This document shows, in pieces, positions 41,180 to 46,749 of a DNA stretch of 46,749 bases. A program made the translations under genes and the position numbers. Origin of the DNA: UBA12088 sp041920275 (lineage in GTDB: Bacteria > Patescibacteriota > Minisyncoccia > Phycocordibacterales > UBA12088); the NCBI GenBank assembly GCA_041920275.1, contig JAYRSE010000022.1, positions 1 through 46,749 of the forward strand. The letters are read 5' to 3'. The number at the start of each line of letters is the position of its first letter. Position 1 is the first letter of the stretch. The notes under the pieces are model-generated. The model ran no database searches. It was not told the DNA's origin and saw only the letters and a list, made by a program, of their open reading frames with translations.

Positions 41180-42832
41180 CTACCGAAGGACGGTCGGGAT
41201 TACTTTCGAGGTGAATTCGTCGAAGAGGTCCTGCAGATCCTCAAAGTTGTCGACATGAAAGTACCTCGCAGTCCCATCATCATTCTTACTTGCTATCTTT
41301 TCTCTCAAAAAGACCCCATCGATTTTGTCTGAATCACCAACCCCGATCACGATGATCGTGATGCCCATACGCTTGAGCGCTTCCGCGGTGATGTATGCGT
41401 TACATTTGGAGGGGTTGACGCCGTTATTGTCATCAAAACCAAAATTCGAGGGCGTGTATGTAACATCCGAGAGCCCCCGATCGTTACAGAAATAATAGTC
41501 GGTGGTTGGTGGCGACGTAATGGTGCAACCGTTCCCCACAGGTACCAATGGGTCTTCGGCAAAGAAGATCGATTCTCCCTTGACTTTTTGAATTGGAGTA
41601 CCATCACCATAGGGCATGACGCAGGTGACAAGGTCCGACAAGTGCCGAACCAGACCGTTCGGCTGACCGTCGGTGATAAGGACGATGAAGTCGGGAAATT
41701 CGTTATCAGGACGATCCTCCGGTGAGGCCTGGCTGGGAAGCGAGGCGAAAGCGCTACTTGGCGATGCAGAAAAGGGATCCATCACCCTTGCGACCGTACC
41801 CCACGTAGCCACACGAAGTTCGAACGCACCCGGGGCAAATGAATCTTTTGAAGGATAGAACTTTCCCATGAGCTCCGAGCCAGCGATCGCAAGCCCCAAG
41901 GAAAGGTTGGTCTCCGAAGGGGTGGTCGTTATGTTCATGGGTATGTAATCCGCCCCACTAAGTTGGTCAATGAGGGCACCGACCACAGTCTCCTTTTTAG
42001 CCAACGTAAGTGAGACGTCCGGTTTACGATAGCTAGCGCAATCCGTGGGAGGGGGTGTTCCGCCGCATTCTCCCGATAAAACCTGCTTCCCGATGTCGGT
42101 CGTCTCGGTACCAAAGGTCACATACGACACTTTCGGTGAAGGCAATTCGTCCGCTATCAGGTGGACCGCCTTGCCGACCGCGGTGAGCAATTGACCCCAC
42201 TCATCACTCGTGGTAACGGAGGATCGATTACCGTCAATACTCCCGGATCGGTCGATGAGGAACACGATATCCGCACCAGTGAACGGGCTCTGCTTCACTG
42301 TGTACACCCGCAGGCGCTCGGCGTTGCGCGGGGAGGTATCGCCGACGTTGTAGGCGTGGAGGATGACCTTGCCGTCGAAGATGGTTGTGTCCATAAGATT
42401 ACGCACCACCTCCACTTCGATGATACCGCCATTCACCGTTTTGACCGTAAACGTGGAGGTTGAGACATTTAGAGCTATATCCTCTTCGTATAACCCATCC
42501 TCTTTGTTCCCCACCGGATCCTCCTTGAAGGTATAGGATTTATCAACACAGGTCACACTCATATCCTTATCGAACGAGTTATGCTCGTTCGGCCCGTTTT
42601 TGATCCACCACTCCACACAGTTAAACACGTCCTCCGCACCGTAGGAGGACTGCAGCGACTCTTGGTACGACGCGGAAGATTGGAGCACGCGCTTGGCCAC
42701 GCCCGCAAGCGACGTGGCGGCAAGTACGAGGACGCTACCGACGAGCATCACCACGAGCAGCGACACGCCGCGCGAGGCGCTCCGGTGCGTATGCGTGCGT
42801 ATGAAAGGATTGTTGTCAGACATATCGGTCAT
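41180..42832 (-). CDS. Minor pilin (PilX/GspK position) with von Willebrand A domain
   Basis: This 550-residue protein has a class III leader ending SASRG, then VSLLVVMLVGSVLVLAATSL, a pilin N-terminal helix that lacks Glu5, as in GspK/PilX tip subunits. From about 185 to 545 is a vWA domain with MIDAS motif DRSGS (D194, S196, S198) and VLITDGQPNG. Many cysteines could form disulfides. I infer a tip-located adhesin, comparable in role to PilY1. The ATG at 42832 overlaps the stop of the previous gene (ATGA), so translation is coupled. The start at 42823 is also possible. pilD starts 1 base after its stop. Confidence 0.85.
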   Translation of the reverse strand: MTDMSDNNPFIRTHTHRSASRGVSLLVVMLVGSVLVLAATSLAGVAKRVLQSSASYQESLQSSYGAEDVFNCVEWWIKNGPNEHNSFDKDMSVTCVDKSYTFKEDPVGNKEDGLYEEDIALNVSTSTFTVKTVNGGIIEVEVVRNLMDTTIFDGKVILHAYNVGDTSPRNAERLRVYTVKQSPFTGADIVFLIDRSGSIDGNRSSVTTSDEWGQLLTAVGKAVHLIADELPSPKVSYVTFGTETTDIGKQVLSGECGGTPPPTDCASYRKPDVSLTLAKKETVVGALIDQLSGADYIPMNITTTPSETNLSLGLAIAGSELMGKFYPSKDSFAPGAFELRVATWGTVARVMDPFSASPSSAFASLPSQASPEDRPDNEFPDFIVLITDGQPNGLVRHLSDLVTCVMPYGDGTPIQKVKGESIFFAEDPLVPVGNGCTITSPPTTDYYFCNDRGLSDVTYTPSNFGFDDNNGVNPSKCNAYITAEALKRMGITIIVIGVGDSDKIDGVFLREKIASKNDDGTARYFHVDNFEDLQDLFDEFTSKVIPTVLR

Positions 42833-43464
42833 GGGTTTGTTTTGTATAATACCATATCGATCGACACGCTCTCTTCTCGGCCACCGCTGGTGCGCCAATA
42901 TACCGTGATCGTGTACTTCGCCTCTTCGACGTCTGCTGGGACTGAATCAAGGTCATGCGTGGTGACGGAAACGGTGCGGCGAAAGTAGGATTCGACAAAA
43001 CCGGAGTGTGCCGCACCTCGAAACGTTGCTCCATTTTGGTACAGAGGACACTGGGGTGCACACAAAGAGTCGAGCTTAACAAGCGTAACATCATCGTGAA
43101 TAGTGGTCACCCCACAGACCGTTCCACAGTCTGTTGCATCAATGTCTTTGAGCCAAGGTTGGACATTTCCTTCATTAAACATCTTTCTCGCCCGTATCGC
43201 CTCGGCGGCGTCGTAGGCGAGGTAGGTCGCCGTCAGACGGTCCGCGGCCGAGTACATCGCCGAACTTGACCGTGCGGTAAGGGAGAGGATGGCGCTCACG
43301 AGCATACCGAGTATCCCTATCGCAACGACCGCTTCGAGAAGCACCACTCCGCGGGTGCTGTTTGCCGCACATGCGCAACGATCGGTTTTCCCGCCATACC
43401 TCCGCAACATACGTTTCGTTCGGCCAGAGAGCGGGAATTGTGTTACTCTTTTCGATCCATTCAT
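42829..43464 (-). CDS. Minor pilin, PilV/GspI-J-like
   Basis: This 211-residue prepilin has a leader ending NSTRG followed by VVLLEAVVAIGILGMLVSAIL with Glu5. The globular part carries four or five cysteines (DCGTVCG and CAPQC) and a beta-rich end. It is the third of four consecutive minor pilin genes. Start uncertain: 43464 (10 bases after the upstream stop, 39-residue leader) or 43410 (21-residue leader). Its stop overlaps the ATG of the vWA pilin. Confidence 0.83.
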   Translation of the reverse strand: MNGSKRVTQFPLSGRTKRMLRRYGGKTDRCACAANSTRGVVLLEAVVAIGILGMLVSAILSLTARSSSAMYSAADRLTATYLAYDAAEAIRARKMFNEGNVQPWLKDIDATDCGTVCGVTTIHDDVTLVKLDSLCAPQCPLYQNGATFRGAAHSGFVESYFRRTVSVTTHDLDSVPADVEEAKYTITVYWRTSGGREESVSIDMVLYKTNP

Positions 43465-43474
43465 AGCATCGCAC

Positions 43475-44038
43475 TTATTCACCACGCTCCGTGAATTGGA
43501 CCTGCACACGCACAGAGTTACTCGAGACACTTTGATCGGCTAAATGCCTTGCAGACAAATTAATAAGCACACGGTTGGGCGTAGATGGAGTGTTTGGAAG
43601 AGCTAATAACGATAAGTTAGAACTACTTACCTGTACCACTGACGGCATCATTCGCACTTCCGGTCCACTATTGACGCTCTTAAGTATGGACCCTTCAGCT
43701 ATTCTGTAGTACAAGTCTACAGCATCTATGCCCTCCATGTTCTTTCGCTTCATGCTCCATTTTTTACCACCAGTGGGATCAGTGTTGATAGCAAATGTAC
43801 CACTCACCTGCGCTTCCCGCGCCATGTCCGCAAGCACGTACGAGAGCGCGTCGGCCACCGCCGCTCGACGCTCCGCCGCCTGTGTGGCCCTGTTCGTGGT
43901 GAGGAACGTGTCGAGCACTATCACAAAGGTCACCGACACGATCGCAAACGCGACCAGTGTTTCGACCAGCGTGATCCCCCGCGAAGCGCGGGCATTGACC
44001 TCATGGTCCGCACCGACAAGCTCCGTTTCGGTACCCAT
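43475..44038 (-). CDS. Minor pilin, PilW/GspI-J-like
   Basis: This 187-residue prepilin has a leader ending ARASRG followed by ITLVETLVAFAIVSVTFVIVL with Glu5. The rest contains RRAAVADALSYVLADMAREAQVSG, a common helix in PilW-like proteins, and a beta-rich C-terminal domain. ATG 44065 would overlap the previous gene by 11 bases; 44038 gives a more usual leader. It is part of the four-gene minor pilin set preceding pilD. Confidence 0.84.
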   Translation of the reverse strand: MGTETELVGADHEVNARASRGITLVETLVAFAIVSVTFVIVLDTFLTTNRATQAAERRAAVADALSYVLADMAREAQVSGTFAINTDPTGGKKWSMKRKNMEGIDAVDLYYRIAEGSILKSVNSGPEVRMMPSVVQVSSSNLSLLALPNTPSTPNRVLINLSARHLADQSVSSNSVRVQVQFTERGE

Positions 44039-44054
44039 GTCTCTGTTGCGGTGT

Positions 44055-44642
44055 TTACTCCACATAGATAAGTCCCGTTGTGTTCACCACCACGCTACGC
44101 CTAAAGCCGCTCGCCGTCGTAAGCGTGGTGCTTGCTGTCGTTTTGAAATCACTACCGACTGAGATGGCCGCACCAAGGAGGCCGCGACGGAAATGAATGT
44201 GTGCTTCGGTCTCGTTCGCGCCGTCAAGTGACATGCCTCCTATGGTCACCCCCGGCTGCAGGCTGAGCTCGCGCACCTTTCGAGATGCATGAAACTGGTT
44301 ATCGGCAATAACCGTCGAGCTCGCACCGGCTCCACTGTAAAGTATGATGGTATCCGCAGTGCCGGCTGCTCCATCGGCTTTCTTGATATACACCCCGTAG
44401 CCGCAATCGTACTTGTCGACAGTGTCACAGCCACTGTTGGTGACCGCCCTTCCGGTCCTCCCCATGGTCTGTGCTTCACGCAAGAACGATTGTAGCTCGC
44501 GCGCCGAGGCCTCGAGCCGCGCCTGGTCGCGTGCGGCTCCCACATTGAGCGAAAACATGCCCCCGAGCGCGGCCAAAAGCGCGATCACGAGCAGAAGTTC
44601 GATGAGGGTGAAACCACGTTGTGCGGTAGTGCGAAGCGGCAT
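44055..44642 (-). CDS. Minor pilin, GspH/FimT-like
   Basis: This 195-residue prepilin has a short leader MPLRTTAQRG and then FTLIELLLVIALLAALGGMF with Glu5. LEASARELQSFLREAQTMGRTGR is the typical GspH/FimT helix, and the rest is beta-rich with one disulfide candidate (C.TVDKYDC). It is the first gene of the minor-pilin set; together the four resemble the H-I-J-K order of secretion pseudopilins that prime filament assembly. The start at 44642 is clear because upstream sequence is not pilin-like. The direct repeat at 44719 lies in its upstream region. Confidence 0.87.
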   Translation of the reverse strand: MPLRTTAQRGFTLIELLLVIALLAALGGMFSLNVGAARDQARLEASARELQSFLREAQTMGRTGRAVTNSGCDTVDKYDCGYGVYIKKADGAAGTADTIILYSGAGASSTVIADNQFHASRKVRELSLQPGVTIGGMSLDGANETEAHIHFRRGLLGAAISVGSDFKTTASTTLTTASGFRRSVVVNTTGLIYVE

Positions 44643-44718
44643 ACGCTTTGTACATTGTACCGCGCACACACCCGTGATACCAAACGGCTTACGCGCGGTG
44701 CGGTGGATATGTTCGGTG

Positions 44719-44753
44719 TGCACCTCCCCCTTCGCAGTGCTCACTGCGTTCGA
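44719..44753. repeat. 35-bp direct repeat, left copy
   Basis: The sequence from TGCACCTCCCCC to CACTGCGTTCGA is identical to 46715-46749. It contains the hairpin CGCAGTG-CT-CACTGCG and overlaps the last four codons of the toxin-like gene. The two copies enclose the AT-richer toxin-antitoxin pair. Confidence 0.93.
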
Positions 44754-45475
44754 TCTGCGGTGTCTTTTAATACAGACTGATAGTTTTTAAGCAGAAAAAC
44801 AGCATCTTCTCGCAAATGCGATTTGACCCAGGCTTTGGATTTTTCATCTGGCAAGAGCTCGGCCAAGCCACGCAGAATTTCATTATCTTTTACAGACTCA
44901 ATAACAGAAATGCAGTCAGCGATATGATCTTTGATGCTTTTGCCAGTTCTTGCTTTAAGCACCTCAACATTGACGTCCCAATTGTTTTTTGCAAAAAACC
45001 AAACATCGTAAATGTTGCGCATGGCAAGTAATCGGCGATCGGTTAGAGCGGCGAGTTTGCTGGCAAAGAGATAGTCTTTTTTACCAGCCAACATGGAAAT
45101 GCCAAGATATTCTTCAAGTTCGTAGTGTTCTTTGATATCAGGCATTAAAATTCTGACATTTATCTCAACTTTGACATTATGATCGGTATCGCCATAAGAA
45201 AGTAGGAAGAAAATTGTATTTTGTTTGATGTATTGATCTTTCACTTCGCCGTAGGATTTAAGCATGCCACCGATTTTTTCATAGACCATTTGTTGCGTCG
45301 CTTCGTCGCTTGTGAACAAATCAAGATCCAAATCAACGGAGAATCTGGTGAGGCCGTAGAAGAAATAGGCGCAAGTGCCGCCCTTGAATCCAATGAGAGA
45401 CGATATGGAGGTGTCCGAATAAATATCGCGTAGAATCCGCCCCATTATGAGTTGATGTTTTTCTCTATTGAGCAT
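44741..45475 (-). CDS. AbiEii-like nucleotidyltransferase toxin
   Basis: This 244-residue protein of the AbiEii/AbiGii family has a polymerase-beta-like nucleotidyltransferase start GFKGGTCAYFFYG and metal-binding RFSVDLDLDLF, KVEINVR as third-acid strand, and FASKLAALTDRRLLAMRNIYDVWFF in the C-terminal half. AbiEii toxins modify RNA with nucleotides and stop growth, often upon phage infection. The upstream gene overlaps by 11 bases and encodes the AbiEi-like antitoxin. The pair is clearly AT-richer than its neighbours, suggesting transfer. The last codons lie in a 35-bp direct repeat. Confidence 0.87.
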   Translation of the reverse strand: MLNREKHQLIMGRILRDIYSDTSISSLIGFKGGTCAYFFYGLTRFSVDLDLDLFTSDEATQQMVYEKIGGMLKSYGEVKDQYIKQNTIFFLLSYGDTDHNVKVEINVRILMPDIKEHYELEEYLGISMLAGKKDYLFASKLAALTDRRLLAMRNIYDVWFFAKNNWDVNVEVLKARTGKSIKDHIADCISVIESVKDNEILRGLAELLPDEKSKAWVKSHLREDAVFLLKNYQSVLKDTADRTQ

Positions 45476-46040
45476 GTTTTTGATAAATCTTTAATCGCTT
45501 TACAAGCTGTTTATTCTCATAGATTTTCACCAGTTCAAAGCACAGCTCCCAATCAATTGCTCGGAGATTGTCGAAGTAAAATTTAGGCGACAAGTAGATG
45601 GTGTCCAAGAATGCGCGCTCCGGTGTGGCAATGCTGTACCCCTTTTCTTTTTTTACACCTAGTCCGTTATATAAAATACTATCTTTCAACTTGCGGAAGA
45701 TGATCGTGTGGCCGTCGATTTTTTTGGTCATGGGATAGGGACCGGCTACGAATGTCGCATCGTGATGCTGGAAAATAATGCCAGTTTCCCGAAGCACCGT
45801 CTCAAAGCTGATATAAGATGGAGTATATATACTCCCGGCTAGCTCTTTCAAATCGTATTCCTTGTTTTTAGCAAAAATGCCACGCGATAGGCGGATCAAC
45901 GATCCTTGTTTTGCATAATATTTAATTTTAGCAAGAAGGTTCAGAGTGTTGGTTTCCTCCCAAATCAGGGCTATGTCCTTGGTGGTCAGGATAGTCTTTG
46001 GCGAGGCATAGAGCTTGGCAATTAGATTATCTGTGGCCAT
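45465..46040 (-). CDS. AbiEi-like antitoxin/transcription regulator
   Basis: This 191-residue protein has a winged-helix N-terminus (LTTKDIALIWEETNTLNLLAKIKYYAKQG) with RLSRGIFAKN as wing, then an AbiEi-like C-terminal domain with PSYISFETVLRETGII and YSIATPERAFLDTIYLSPK. AbiEi proteins repress their operon and neutralise the AbiEii toxin as a type IV system. It is first in a two-gene operon and overlaps the toxin gene by 11 bases. Base composition is AT-rich compared with adjacent genes. Confidence 0.84.
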   Translation of the reverse strand: MATDNLIAKLYASPKTILTTKDIALIWEETNTLNLLAKIKYYAKQGSLIRLSRGIFAKNKEYDLKELAGSIYTPSYISFETVLRETGIIFQHHDATFVAGPYPMTKKIDGHTIIFRKLKDSILYNGLGVKKEKGYSIATPERAFLDTIYLSPKFYFDNLRAIDWELCFELVKIYENKQLVKRLKIYQKHAQ

Positions 46041-46591
46041 GTATAACTTGTTTAATGGAATGGATATATTTCTTACTTTCCATTGTATATTGTTGACATA
46101 TTCAAGTCACGTGGAAAATTCGGGACGAACTTTTGAGAGAGAATGGGGTGTATCAGGATCACTTGTACCATCTTCAACTAACCAATGGGACACGGAGCCT
46201 GTACACCTTTTTGAGAAACTAAGACCGGGCAAGCGCCCTTGGAGCGGTTTCTCAAAGTGTACAGGTGGAGTTCCTGGTGGTTTCTTAGGGATGGTATTAT
46301 CTGAGCTCGATGGTAAGTCGGACAAATTCGTTCAGAAGTTCAACGACCTGCTTGATTTCACTGATCACGCTGGTTCTGCATTCCAAAAGAGTGGCACAAC
46401 GCAAAAGCGGACAGTCTTGAAGCTCTGCGTGGAGGGATTCACCATGAGAATCAAAAACTGACGCCCATTTGGACGCCAGTCTTTGATGTATTGATGGACA
46501 TAAGTGTTCGAGTTCGACCCCCCAAAAGTCTCAGGCAAGACTCGCAAGCCGCCGCGAAAACCCTTGCCGTACCTAAGGTTCTAACATGGAT
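46041..46591. other. Gene-poor region downstream of the repeat-bound toxin pair
   Basis: Apart from the palindromic repeat at 46166-46297, I find no gene I trust. A minus-strand frame at 46365-46547 encodes DWRPNGRQFLILMVNPSTQ and could be a remnant of a longer protein, but no family is recognised. The composition turns GC-richer after about 46170. Confidence 0.5.
46166..46297. repeat. Palindromic interspersed repeat, copy C
   Basis: Outer arms start TACCATCTTCAAC and end TTAGGGATGGTA, the next arms are TGTACACC/GTGTACAGG, and the inner hairpin TTGAGAAAC/GTTTCTCAA encloses GACCGGGCAAGCGCCCTTGG. It is the copy most like A in sequence, but with the outer arms exchanged relative to the core. 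It lies upstream of the AbiEi-like gene. Confidence 0.87.
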
Positions 46592-46733
46592 CTGCGGAGG
46601 GGGAGGGGTTCGAACCTTACAGGTTCAGTACACCTTGTGGCTCTTTTGGTTCGCTTCGCTCCCAAAACAGCTCACAAGGTCTTCGAATCCGTGCAACGCT
46701 TTTCTGCGAAAAGCTGCACCTCCCCCTTCGCAG
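46592..46733. repeat. Multi-branched structured element at the window end
   Basis: A 15-bp closing stem CTGCGGAGGGGGAGG/CCTCCCCCTTCGCAG (one G-T) encloses three hairpins: GAACCT/AGGTTC (46612-46626), ACCTTGTG/CACAAGGT with a long inner stem (46632-46680), and GTGCA..GCTTTTC/GAAAAGC..TGCAC (46691-46719). No ORF fits. The right arm is part of the 35-bp direct repeat. It could be a structured RNA gene or a folded recombination site; a tRNA or tmRNA does not fit. Confidence 0.6.
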
Positions 46734-46749
46734 TGCTCACTGCGTTCGA
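46715..46749. repeat. 35-bp direct repeat, right copy
   Basis: Identical to 44719-44753 and cut by, or ending exactly at, the window edge. The repeat may be longer than seen here. Together the copies bound a segment of about 2.0 kb with the AbiE-like pair, one palindromic repeat and the structured element. Confidence 0.93.

Noticed and set aside
46365..46547. A 60-codon minus-strand frame ending WNAEPA as a transposase fragment
   Set aside because: The peptide is suggestive of a real protein, but no transposase motif can be named and no inverted terminal repeats border it.
46592..46733. tRNA-Ser or tmRNA at the window end
   Set aside because: GGTTCGAACC and CCTCCGCA recall a tRNA-Ser 3' end, and GGATTCGA recalls tmRNA. 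But the T-stem does not pair, no serine D-arm or anticodon arm is present, and there is no tag reading frame and too little length for tmRNA.

Overview
The window looks like a chromosomal segment of a streamlined Candidate Phyla Radiation bacterium (Patescibacteria), most likely a Parcubacteria-type lineage of fairly high GC. This placement is inferred, not proven. It rests on a 23S rRNA gene broken by three group I introns with LAGLIDADG homing endonucleases, 23S-5S not preceded by a 16S gene, an envelope gene set without any outer-membrane secretin, a large type IV pilus and competence gene set, and several strongly divergent housekeeping proteins. Stop codons TAA, TAG and TGA all work as in genetic code 11.

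Layout. 1-2340: tRNA fragments, a histidine kinase/response regulator pair and a degenerate initiator tRNA. 2396-5481: gatC-gatA followed by a membrane SH3b protein ending in a HEPN-like domain. 5530-7768: a palindromic repeat, an L,D-transpeptidase fused to a dead-looking carboxypeptidase domain, and a cobalamin adenosyltransferase. 7850-16750: a minus-strand type IV pilus locus in transcription order pilM, pilN, pilO, a small membrane protein, pilB, a CheY-like regulator, pilT, pilC and two pilins. It is followed by comFC and tRNA-Ser(GCU) on the plus strand. 17966-22322: a P-loop kinase, secD and secF with a nucleotidyltransferase gene between them, a 44-bp perfect palindrome, and folD. 22397-28196: sugar epimerase, polyprenyl-phosphate sugar transferase, GT4 glycosyltransferase, RodA and a membrane protein, i.e. 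envelope and glycan genes.

28400-35420: the rRNA locus. The 23S gene occupies about 6.18 kb instead of about 2.9 kb. Removing three introns (about 2.58 kb) and five related 134-140-base hairpin insertions (about 0.69 kb) leaves a normal-length 23S. A strong promoter lies upstream, with a terminator-like hairpin between it and the 23S. 35563-37517: a winged-helix protein, then rplJ-rplL with a recognisable L10 leader and promoter. 37706-39904: a 46-residue membrane protein and ligA. 40168-44642: prepilin peptidase pilD with four minor-pilin genes, the last of which carries a von Willebrand A domain. 44741-46040: an AT-richer AbiEii/AbiEi-like toxin-antitoxin pair between two 35-bp direct repeats. 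The window ends in a highly structured element.

Together the genes suggest a cell with a retractable type IV pilus bearing a probable adhesive vWA tip subunit, DNA uptake ability, a peptidoglycan wall and surface glycans. The most unusual signal is a shared family of palindromic insertions placed in helix tips of the 23S rRNA (the known intervening-sequence helices 25, 45 and 63 among them). A diverged relative of the same family sits in an ordinary intergenic region.
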